A stretch of 64,000 nucleotides of DNA from assembly GCA_016647705.1 (NCBI GenBank), contig CM028325.1, positions 32,840,474 to 32,904,473 of the forward strand, given 5' to 3'. The notes below the pieces were generated by a model. That model was given only the letters and a program-made list of their open reading frames with translations, made no database searches and had not been told where the DNA came from. Shown here piece by piece: positions 34,101-43,898 of this stretch; the first letter of the stretch is position 1, and every line of letters begins with the position of its first letter. The position numbers were made by a program, and so were the translations under genes. The stretch is from Eucommia ulmoides (lineage: Eukaryota; Streptophyta; Magnoliopsida; Garryales; Eucommiaceae).

Positions 34101-37100
34101 AATTTGCTTCACAAAAATGGCACGCTCCCCTATCACTCGTGTCCTGGAACATTTCAACAAAATGGACGAAAATAACGCAAATATAGACACATTATTGACA
34201 TAGTTCATACCCTCCTCATTTCTTCATCCTGTTTTGAGCACTTTTGGGGTGAGACTACCCTAACCGCAGTATACACAAGAAAGTGAGTCCCCTCCGCAAC
34301 AATTCAACATCAATATTCACTTGAGCATCTTTTTCTTAAACCTCTCGATTACTTTAAACTCAAAGTCTGAACACGACAAGCTAGAACCAAGGGCTCACCT
34401 ATGGAATATGGAATTGAACATAAAATGTATCGGTGTTGGGATCCCATATCTAAAACTCTTCATATTTCTCGTCACGTCATTTTTTGGGAACATCAAATGT
34501 TTTATTCTTTAAGGTCATTTGATATGTATATCCTTACTAACTCCAGATTCTTTATTGATTCATTTCTCGAGTTATTCCTTGAGTATGCAGTTCCAAGTAC
34601 TGTTGAGTCCACTCTAGCACTACTACCTGAGCACAGTCTTGAACCACCAGCTAAGTCTACTCCAGAACCACCAGTTGAATCCGATCTAGAACCACCAGTT
34701 GATTAGAACCCTCCAACTCCATCGACCATGCCTAAGACTTCTCTCATGATCGATGATTCTACACCGACTGCTTCTGAGACCCATAATTTAGATCACTACT
34801 ACCGCTCTAACAGGGTAACTCATCATTTCCCTTATCTCACTGATTATCATTGTTTTTCTACCATACTTAATTTTCATGAGCCTCAATCCTATAAGGAGGC
34901 TAGTGCTAATAATCTTTGGCAGAAAGCAATGGATGAAGAACTTCAGACTCTAGCTAAAACTCACACCTAGAATCTTGTTGAACTCCCCGCTGGAAAAACT
35001 CCTATTGGATGCAAGTGGGTGTTTAAGATCAAAACACTTTCTGATGATTCTGTTGAATACTATAAAGTCCGACTTTGATACTAAAGGATTTGCTTAGGAA
35101 TATGACATTGACTACGAAGAGACATTTGCTCCAGTAGTGAGACTCACATATGTCCGTACTTTTCTTTCCATTGCTGCCATTCGAAAAATAGACTTTTTTT
35201 TTTTTTTTTTCTTCAGATGGATGTTGGGAATGCATTTATCAATGATGATCTTGATTTCGCTGGCTTTTTGCTGACATTGGAGTCTCCTCACCTACTACCA
35301 CTATTCTACATTGTAACAATATGAGTGCTATTCAGATCGCCTATAATGATGTCTTCCATAAGCGTACAAAATATATCAAGATTGATTGTCACGTCATCCG
35401 TCACCACATTCTCTAAAATACTGTTATTTTACAATTTGTCAGTTTAGCCAATCAGACAGTAGATATTTTCACCAAAACTCATCCACCTGGACGTTTTTGC
35501 ACTCTGGTTTCCAAACTCAAGTTCACGTCTCATTTACCTCATTGAATTTGAGGGGGGATGTTAATATATGTATATTGGTTGGACCTATTAGATTAAACTC
35601 TAACTCCTACGGTTTATCTAGCCTCCTATATATAGCTTCATTGTAAATCTCTACAGTTGTACTATTCTCATATATCAATTCAACCGCTCCTTGTTCTCCC
35701 AATATTTTGTCTCTCAATTATTCTCCTAATATTATGTCTCTCAATTATTCTCTCAATATTCCACCTCTCAATTATTGAGAATACTAGACTACTATATAAC
35801 GCAAAAAAAACTAATGTTACCCACATTTTATTTGATATAGAGGACCATAAGAAAAAAGATCTTTTTATGAAATTGGTAAAATCGCCAGATCAATTCATTA
35901 GTGCAAAATGTTATTGGCACTTTAAAACTGTTCAATTTCAGGGTTGTGGCTTCCCTTCATTATATCCTCTTTCTAACTTGGTACTCCATTTTTGTAGAAT
36001 TTAGGAACTCGCACCAGCTACCTCTTGCAAGGATTAAAAAGATAATGAAATCTGATGAGGAAGTCAAGGTTGGATATACATATATATTTCATTTTATTCC
36101 CTTTTATTAATTATTAATTTAATTATCTTTGATAATTAAATCAATGTAATTAAATTGATAGATGATAAGCTCAGATACGCCTGTGCTGTTCTCGAAAGCT
36201 TGTGAGCTTTTCATTTCGGAGCTGACGCTTCGTTCATGGCTTCGCACCGAGCAAAACCGCCGTCGAACTCTCCAACGTTGCGATATCGCTACAGCCATCA
36301 GAGATGAAGAGCTTCTTGATTTCCTCAACGACGTCGTTCCCTTGGATCACTACAAGGTGCTCATTCTTTTTTAATTGCTTCTTAATTACAATCATCTATG
36401 TCTAAACCATAATTAAAGGATAGTCTTGGACCTTGATTTATTGCTAAATTATATTTCTCCCTATTTCTAAATCTTAATAGAATCATATTCATTATTTTGT
36501 AAAATATAATTATTTTTTACCATTTTTTCCTCTATATTTTCTTTCATATGTAACACTTACATATAATGAATGGATTATATAGTTAAGTACTCATAATTTT
36601 TCAATTAATAAAATTACTAATTGTACACATTAATATTATAATAATCGTATTTTAACATATATAATTATAATGAAATTTAGAAAATCATTTTAATAAGTTT
36701 TATAACTCAATCACAATCATAATGTCATTAAACATGTAATTAGGACACATAATTATAACTATTACAAATACATAATAATAATAACTTATTAAATAAAACA
36801 AGGGTTTATACCACTTATTTCCTCTGTTATTTTGTACTAAATCAGATATTTTTATTTTACAAATGCCAAGCAACCCTTTATGGTTATGGTCAATTATAAC
36901 TTCTCTCTCTTATAGATAAAAATTAATAAATTTTTTATTGTAATGACAATTTTACCCTTAACTATTTAAAAATGATTAAATAATAAAAAGCTAAAATATA
37001 TAAATAACCCTTTAAATTTGTTATATAGATATTTTCATCTTTTATTCTTTTACACTAACATCCCCATATATATATATATAACTCTTTTATTAAACAAAAT

Positions 37101-37118
37101 AAAAAATAAAATAAAAAA

Positions 37119-37160
<42 letters not shown>

Positions 37161-38684
37161 GCGGTGGGCGGTAGGTAGTGGCGGTAAGAGGGTGGGAGGT
37201 AAATATAATTATTTAAAAACTGAAAGATAAAAAATATTATTTTAAAAATAAGAGGGTGTTAATGAATTTTTATAAAAATAAAAAATATATATATTTTTAA
37301 AATAACCAACGGACATTTATGTATTTTAACACAAAAAAATCGGTCAATGAGATTGACTGATATTTGTAAAATGACAGAGGGGATAAGTGGTATAAACCCA
37401 ATAAAATAATATAACTTATATATAATAAAATATTTAATATTAAATTATTTTTCTAATAGTTCCCTACATAATTTTTAATTAAAATAAAAATAATAAAATA
37501 AAAAATAATGGACAATGTAATAATGTATAATATGTGTGAATGTTTTCAAGACTTGAACCTCACTTAGTGCAAAAAACATTCATCCGAAGAAACCATAATA
37601 AACTATGTTTTGAATTAGGTCATGTCATTGAATTTTAGTAAGCATACACATAGTACAGGTATTCTTAATCATTGAAGCTTTTTCATGAGATTCTTAATTA
37701 CAGAGGTTGGGTTATCTATAATGAATCGATCGCGAACTTTATACCCGTATAACATGAACAATTAAGTAATATATTCATAATATAACAAAAAAGAACTTAT
37801 CCCTATTTCTATGTCTCAATACAATCATACTTATACTTTTATCTAGTATAATATTTTTTTTCTGCATTTTTTTTCTCTATATTTTCTTTCATTATCATAC
37901 ACCTATATATAGTGTATAGATTTTATAACTCTTAGTATAATATTAAGTATTCATAATTTTATAATTAATAAAATTACTAATTACACAGAAATATTATAAC
38001 AATCACATTGTGACATATATTTATAATAGAATTTAGAAAGTCATCTTAATCTTTTTTATAAGTTAATCACAATAATAATGTCTAATAATTAGAACACACA
38101 ATTATAACCATTATAAATATATATTAATAAATATAATTATATAAATAAAATATTTAATTTTAAATAATTTTTTATGAAATGGAATCGAATCCATTCTAAA
38201 TTGGATTTCACATTCAATTTGGTAAATTATCTTCTACCCCCATATACTTTCATCTTATTTTATTTTGTCCATTTAACTTAAAATCGGATGAGTTTAGGAA
38301 GACGATGTGGGAATTCAACACGCGGAAATTGAGGCTCATCTTGCCAACAGTCAAATGCCATTTCAAAATATGAACATGAACATGAACACAGTGAGTGAAA
38401 ATGAAATTTAGTAGTAGTTTCAATGAGATAAAACTATGATGCTAATGGATTTTATGTTAATTAGGCCTTCATGAGAAGCAATCAAGAAATGCTCTATTCA
38501 GAATTCAAGTATGAGGCTGGTTCTAAGGTGAGAAAATTAAACCGCTTAGTACTCCTTTGGCCTCCAATTTTTAATCTTCCAAACTGCAGTTTGAGATCGC
38601 CAAACAGTCGGTCAAAGAAACCCAGAATTGTGCTTTTTAAAGTTTAATTAATTAATTTATTTTTTGGGTTTGCAGTTCAACTAA
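30770..38684 (+). CDS. NF-YC: Nuclear factor Y subunit C (NF-YC), CCAAT-binding complex
   Basis: Histone-fold subunit that pairs with NF-YB; the dimer recruits NF-YA to CCAAT boxes or partners such as CONSTANS. Exons: 30770-30892, 30963-31059, 35998-36068, 36162-36356, 38298-38390, 38465-38527, 38676-38684. Phases join without a break, giving 216 aa. Start ATG 30770 ([11 protein letters not shown]) is the first in frame after a TGA. Residues 52-75 ([17 protein letters not shown]) match the family's Q.FW..Q..EI lead. The fold runs 79-162: [35 protein letters not shown] (W123), [22 protein letters not shown]. It has RDEE where most NF-YCs have TRTD, and a short tail without the usual Q/P-rich region, so it is a divergent member. 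Introns 2 (4.9 kb) and 4 (1.9 kb) are swollen by transposons. Confidence 0.9.
31200..31665 (-). mobile_element. LINE (L1) RNase H-domain fragment in NF-YC intron 2
   Basis: Read on the minus strand from about 31620: [15 protein letters not shown], then a stop, then [12 protein letters not shown], and further on KEAVSL-type and [10 protein letters not shown] words. This is the start and later part of the RNase H domain at the end of plant L1 ORF2 (x-KLNTDG-x-GNPG-x-x-G-x-GG). Stops and frameshifts show decay. It lies antisense to NF-YC. Confidence 0.75.
31858..35780 (+). mobile_element. Decayed Ty1/copia retrotransposon in NF-YC intron 2
   Basis: 5' LTR 31858-32026 (TGTGAATATATG ... CTAACA) and 3' LTR from 35559 (TGTTAATATATG ...), ending in extra tandem copies of 'tctctcaattattct'. 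The PBS TGGTATCAAGAG at 32027 and PPT GAGGGGGGATG at 35550 fit copia. Broken coding pieces in copia order: protease-like [19 protein letters not shown] (~33262) with [16 protein letters not shown] (~33457); GAG-pre-integrase [10 protein letters not shown] (~33757); integrase start [20 protein letters not shown] (~33925); [20 protein letters not shown] (~34417); reverse transcriptase [17 protein letters not shown] and [12 protein letters not shown] (~34918); RNase H end (~35300-35540). Most of integrase and reverse transcriptase is deleted, so it cannot move itself. It is in the same direction as NF-YC. Confidence 0.92.
36452..36799. repeat. Intron 4 direct repeat, left copy
   Basis: Matches 37795-38170 in order and spacing: CCCTATTTCTA, 'cctctatattttctttcat', 'aattaataaaattactaatt', 'atatttataat.gaatttagaaa' and 'agaacacacaattataac'. 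The two copies flank the MULE-like element and are moderately diverged. Confidence 0.7.
36801..37399. mobile_element. MULE-like MITE in NF-YC intron 4
   Basis: About 0.6 kb with near-perfect inverted ends of more than 30 bp: GGGTTTATACCACTTATTTC and, reversed, GGGTTTATACCACTTATCCC, each followed by 'ctctgt.attttgtac/acaaa'. The flanks AATAAAACA and AATAAAATA (8 of 9 matching) suit the 9-bp target duplication of Mutator-like elements. Inside are a (CT)n run at 37120-37157 and a 'ggcggtgggcggtaggtagtgg' word. No transposase. Confidence 0.82.
37795..38170. repeat. Intron 4 direct repeat, right copy
   Basis: Partner of 36452-36799. The pair with the element in between accounts for nearly all of the 1.94 kb intron. 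Confidence 0.7.
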
Positions 38685-39600
38685 CAAGTGCTAATGAGGA
38701 AGTATTGAAGTTGAGGTCACATGAAAAAGAAAAATATTGTTTACTCATTTTTGTTGTTGAGTGTTTTGATTAAGGTCGTAGTTTTTCTTTTTCGAACAGT
38801 TAAATCTATTTGCTGTTAAAAAGGAGAAGCAAACCATGAGTATTTCCTAAATATTTGTGTGAAATATTAAAAGATTATTAAATTATTAAAAATAGATATG
38901 TATTATATTTATTTATTTATTCCTAATATTAACTAAATTTATATATATATAAAAGGATATATATAAAAGAAATATTTGCTTGTATTTGTCTATGATTAAT
39001 GTGAAAAAATTATAGAGGAAAATACCCTGTATGTTCGAAATAGAAAATTAAATATTATAAAATAAACAAATTTAAATATCTTACATCTTGTAAATGAAAT
39101 TAAAATATTATTAAATAAAAAATTAACTATTATTTTGTAATAATAAAATAAAAATAAGGGTAATATTATAATGCAAAATTTCATCACTTAAAAAGATTCT
39201 TTTTGGCTTTTAAAACGATCACTTCTCCAGGAAGAACCAAAAAAAGAAAAAACTCACATGTGTTTTTTTTTTAAAAATTGATTACCAAACTAAACCATCA
39301 TGATCCAACGGGCTAATTACTCATTTATTGAAGTTCAAATGTCCTTTTTTTTTTTTTTGAAAAAATAAGATTTTAGAGATCTAAAATAGAAATATGAGAA
39401 TTTTTTGATACATTACTCCATTCAAATAGGTTTTTAATTTAAATATTTGTCTTGATCAAAATTTAAAAATTTATAAGTTAATTTTTTTTTGACTATTTCA
39501 AAAAATAATTTGAAAAATTATGTAAACTTAGAATTATTATTATTATTATTATTATTATTTTTTTATAATATAAACTAATATTTGTTAAGTTAATAATCCA
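38685..39600. other. NF-YC 3' UTR and AT-rich spacer
   Basis: Very AT-rich; an (ATT)n run lies at 39533-39560. No gene is visible. Confidence 0.6.
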
Positions 39601-40231
39601 TGTGAATTTAAGCTTTTTCTATTGAAAATGAGGTGGTGGTTTTTTGATGCATTAGTCGTGTGGATGTTCTCATGGGTTGAACAAAAACATAAATTCATCT
39701 GTTATTCTCGGCATCACTTGGATGATATAATTCTTCTCTCTCATCGTTCTCTTCCAATCTTCAATTCAGTGTTTGAATTGGTGGAAGGTCGGGCTTTCTT
39801 CCTTGATTAGTTTGAAGACTTCATTTGCATTTGTTCCAACAAACACTTGAGGATATACCTACCTCATTAGTTGCCAATGTGATTCCTTTATGAATAACTC
39901 TTATCTCTGCTTTCAAGTTATTACATTGACTTAGATAACCACACAGCCCAATATACCAAACGCCTAGGTGGTCCTAGAGAAGTCCTTCAGATCCTTTCGG
40001 TCCCATGTTCTCTTTGGCACATCCGTTAGTATTAAGTTTATAGAAGCCTATATCAGGGACAATCCAATTAAAACTTTGATGAGCACCAACCCTCTGAGAA
40101 ATATTGATTGGACAAAAAGCTTGGAGAAGATCCCTATGGAGGCGAGATATTCTGTGAGCCACTAAGGATGGATCTTGGACACTTTTTTCGATCACCTTTT
40201 TATTTTTGTCCTTCCAAATTTCATATTGCAA
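39600..40231 (-). mobile_element. LINE (L1) RNase H-domain fragment
   Basis: On the minus strand, from 40231, an 85-residue frame reads EIWKDKNKKVIEKSVQDP, then the RNase H start IGFYKLNTNGCAKENMGPKG, as in the last domain of plant L1 ORF2. Further pieces in broken frames (NEVYPQVFVGTNANEVFKLI, PSDAENNR) follow down to about 39620. The catalytic Asp of the LNTDG motif is Asn here (LNTNG), and stops interrupt the rest. Same domain as the fragment in NF-YC intron 2 but a different copy. Confidence 0.75.
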
Positions 40232-40239
40232 TGAAAATA

Positions 40240-41386
40240 TAGAAAGACGAAGGATTAGAGAGCTTCCTTTTCAATCGAATTTTGAAGTTGTAGCCTTTGA
40301 TAGGATGAATTTAACTCTTAATGAGACCAATGTAAGAAAACTCTTGTAGGGTATAGGTCACATATACCATTGGAGGATTCACATAAATGAGAGTTGTCGT
40401 GAGACCGTAACTATGAGATTAGATTTTCCCTAGTAACTCTCGTGAGAATCAAGATACCTACGCATGGCCATAAAAGCGCAAACAGAATCTAATACCCGTA
40501 TTGTGTGTGTACTTACTAAAGTTTAGCCAAACGGACCTATTTCAAGACATAGTTCACTATGGTTCATTCCATATTTGTTACACTAAGTGAGGTTCAAATC
40601 TAGAAACCACTTACACCTATTACACAGTATTATATTGCCCATTACTTTATTTTATTACTTTCTATTTTAATTTTAAATTATGAGGGGGATTGAGATATAT
40701 AAACATGGAGAAGTGATATTTTGTTATATTGTACATATATATTTGATGATTTACAGGAAATAAAGTTTGCGATCGGTTTAATATAGGAATGTCATGCTTG
40801 CATCTTGACTCCTTAAATCGTTATATTTTGGGAATGACTTGCCATTCAACCTTGTGCATAAATGAGACGTATATCTTTTTAGGATATTATTTACATGCCT
40901 CCATATTTTTCTAACACCAATTCTATCCAACAATGTCGGCTATAGTAAACTCAAAATCTCAAGTGGGTCTTTCAGTTTTATTATTATGATTATTTCACTT
41001 CGTAGTTTCAGACACATAAAAAAGATTGGTATTTTTGAAAATTTCTTTTATCTCATTAATTAATAATCCAATTTAGTATATTGGTAGTTAAGGAGGTGGC
41101 GGTGGGAAAAGGAAGAGAAAAAATAAGAAATATTTATGTCTAATTACTTAAATTAAGAAAATGTATTTATGTCATTTAATTGAAATAAAATTAATCTGAG
41201 GATATTATTCTGCCAAAATTAATTTGAGGGTATTATTTTGCACAAATAGCGTAATCGCACATCTTTGTCAGCACATTGAATGATTGTCAATAATATTGTC
41301 GTGTCAGTAACTTTAAATTGACAAGAGAATTTAAATGTCTAAAATATAAAATTATTAAAAATTAACTGATATTTATAAAATGAATA
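40240..41386. other. Intergenic spacer without a visible gene
   Basis: AT-rich; no ORF of note and no repeat structure that I can define. Confidence 0.55.
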
Positions 41387-41917
41387 AGAGCATCTCCAAC
41401 AGATGAACAATCCAGTGTGCCATCCCAGAAATGACATTTTTGAAGCCAAAAAATAGCTCTAATAGCTATGTTATCTGGTGTGCCAAAAATGGCACACCAG
41501 CTATGCTGTGCCATATTTGGCACAGCCTGAAGGCTGTGCCATTTGATTGTTGGAGTAGCAACGGCTACTCCAGCGGTCTGAAATTTCAAAACCCAACTTT
41601 CAATTTGGAAAAAAAAAAGAAACCGGTCTACAAAATTTGATGATGAAAAAAATGAAATTTCAAAACCAAACCTCCACCGCAGTTCGCAAGCCTCCACCGC
41701 AAGCCTTCACCGCCACCATCTCCATTGAAATCCTTTGCCGCCATCGCCACCGCAGTTCGCAAGCCTCCACCGCCACCATCTCCATCGGAATCCTTCGCTG
41801 CCGTCGCCACTGCAATTTGCAAGCCTTCGCCGCCACCATCTCCATCGCAATCCTTCACCATTGCCACCGCAGTTCGCAAGCCTTCGCCGCCATTGCCTTC
41901 GATCCCCTCTCCCTCCT

Positions 41918-41950
<33 letters not shown>

Positions 41951-42336
41951 TTTTCTTGCTATTTGTGAAATTAGGGCAATTGGGTTAATTTGGGTGAATT
42001 AGGGCTGAGTTAATTTGTTTAATTGAAAAAATTGGGTTAATTAGGGTGAATTATGGCAACTGAGTTAATTTTTACGTTTTAGCTAATTATATATTTTGGC
42101 GGTTTAATTAAAATTAAATTTTTTAATTTTTACGTTTTAATCTGAAATTAAAAATTAATATTTAGCGGTTAAATTAAAATTTAAAAATTTAATTAAATTA
42201 ATTAGTTAATTTTAATTTTTAATTAAAAAAATAGCACACCTCAAATAGTATATATCTTGAAGTCCTTTTATATTTTTTGGTGTACCATTTGGAGAAGTGA
42301 CATATCAAATTTTGACACCTCTATTGGAGGTTCTCT
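41387..42336. mobile_element. MITE-like element with internal GCC/CAC-rich repeats
   Basis: Ends AGAGCATCTCCAACAGAT and, reversed, AGAGAACCTCCAATAGAG, the common 'gagcatctccaacag' inverted terminus of plant MITEs. The inside holds the self-complementary GGTGTGCCAAAAATGGCACACC (41478-41499) and about three copies of a ~70-bp unit with 'ccgcagttcgcaagcctccaccgccaccatctccat' (41685-41895), then (CT)n(GT)n. The open frames on both strands here come from these repeats. Confidence 0.7.
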
Positions 42337-42622
42337 AAGCGGTAGAAATTGACAACAAAATTGTCCTTTCATCACAATGTTGTCTTTTTCTTCCTTATCT
42401 CCCTCTTACGTGTAAGTTTATCCTCCTCCTTCATTCATCACCTGACACGCGTTCTATCATTATATCTCACTTCAAACCTTGATTTTTTTATCAGCACACA
42501 TTAAAAAGTGATTTTTGAAACGCCAAACGCGATTTTCTAATTACCAGTTTCAAGCTTAAAGCTACCAGTCCCTCATCTTATCTATAGTCCTCCCCCTCAT
42601 CCATCCATATTAAGTTTCACCC

Positions 42623-42967
42623 ATGGATTTCCGAAGATATCCACATTCACCGCCGCCACCGGATCCATTTGCACCGCCGCCACCGGATCTTTTTGCACCG
42701 CCACCACCACCGCCGCCAAGAGGCTTCTTTGGTCCATCACCGCCGCCACCACCACAACCACATCCGGCACCAAATTATTATGCTCCTCCACCGCCTCCAC
42801 CAGAATACGGTCCAACGCCACAGCCATACTATGGCCCAGGCCCACCCGGTCCATCACCGGCTCCTGGTTATGGACCGCCTCCCGGACCACCGGGTCCACC
42901 TCAGGGTCTCTACGGACAGCCGCCGCCGCCTCCACAGCCTTGGAACCGGCCTCCGCCACCTTACTAG
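42623..42967 (+). CDS. Small proline-rich protein, function unknown
   Basis: A 114-residue single-exon ORF (MDFRRYPHSPPPPDPF ... PWNRPPPPY). About half the residues are Pro, with Gly and Tyr in GYGPPPGPPGPP-type blocks and PPPP runs. No signal peptide or membrane segment is visible, so it is not a classic secreted extensin, and Ser-Pro4 extensin motifs are rare. No known domain. A pyrimidine-rich leader (TCCTCCCCCTCATCC) precedes it and an AT-rich tail with TAATATTATATC follows. The gene ends about 0.9 kb before the convergent MATE1 end. Against a real gene: simple-sequence composition and an equally long antisense frame. For it: a clean start and end and an even P/Y/G pattern. It could also be a fragment of a larger proline-rich gene. 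Confidence 0.55.
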   Translation: MDFRRYPHSPPPPDPFAPPPPDLFAPPPPPPPRGFFGPSPPPPPQPHPAPNYYAPPPPPPEYGPTPQPYYGPGPPGPSPAPGYGPPPGPPGPPQGLYGQPPPPPQPWNRPPPPY

Positions 42968-43196
42968 CTCGGTAACTAGATATGGAAGTCAGTAGTATGC
43001 TTTCTTTACATATACTTGTACTTCTCTTGTAATATTATATCTCTGTACTAAGTACGTATCTGTTTGTCGCAGCCTGCAATTTGTAGGCCTAAAATAAACT
43101 GATTTTGGGATTTCTCCCTGCAGTTTAAACCATCTAAATGATCCACCAAACGTGTGCTAATTTGCAAATATAACTGAGTTAATATAGGATTATTAA

Positions 43197-43845
43197 GGTC
43201 CGGTTTGTTTAGTGTTCCTATTTTCAGGTTTCTGGTTCTGTTCCGAAAAAAAATAGAAAAAAAATATACTAATTGTTGAATCCTAGATTTCGTCTTTTGA
43301 GAATGAATTAGGATTAGGCCTGTTGTATTTCTACGTTGTATGAGAGTCATGCATCCCGTTTGATGTTGGGGGTATTGAATCCCATATCGATTGGGCCCCT
43401 CAACATTCGTTCGCAATGGTTTGTCAAAAGTCCATCTGCGTGTGAGGGAGCATGTGAATCCCACATCAATGTTGGACTTTTCTCTCGATATTTGTTTGCA
43501 GTGGTTTGTCAAAATCTACTTTGCGCGTCGGGGGTGCGTTTTGAATCCCACATCACTTGTAATTTTTGATCCTGAACTATATATATAAAGTTTAGGCTAA
43601 TCTTCCTATTTCAAGGCAGTGAATAATTCCTATAAACGAAAAAAATGTGTTCTTGCTCAGAAATTGTTAAAACAAATTTCTGGGAATAAAATAGGATTGT
43701 GCTTCTTGTTTTTAAAACAAGTATCTGAGAATAACCAAATTTTTAAAACACTATTATTTCACATAGTAAGATTTCTGCTCTTGTTTCATATTTTGTAGGA
43801 AGAGAAACAAAAATCTAGGAATGAAAACACTAAACAAACGCAGCC
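43197..43845. mobile_element. Tourist-like MITE interrupted by a dispersed repeat
   Basis: Ends GGTCCGGTTTGTTTAGTGTT and, reversed, GGCTGCGTTTGTTTAGTGTT, flanked by TAA (43194-43196 and 43846-43848). The centre (about 43264-43620) is a copy of the 'GAGTCCCACATC' dispersed repeat. Confidence 0.8.
43264..43620. repeat. Dispersed repeat 'cccacatc', nested in a MITE
   Basis: Three sub-units with 'gaatcccacatc', 'gatatttgtttgcagtggtttgtc' and 'ctgcgtgtgaggg', like 19730-20110 and 51000-51400. It ends with CCTGAACTATATATATAAAG, as at the LPP copy. Confidence 0.65.
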
Positions 43846-43898
43846 TAAGCAGACCACACGCTCTGAAATCTCACAAAAATACGCACTTTGATGTAACT

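Noticed and set aside
41628-42002. Several 60-120 residue frames on both strands
   Set aside because: All are products of the ~70-bp triplet-rich repeats of a MITE-like element.
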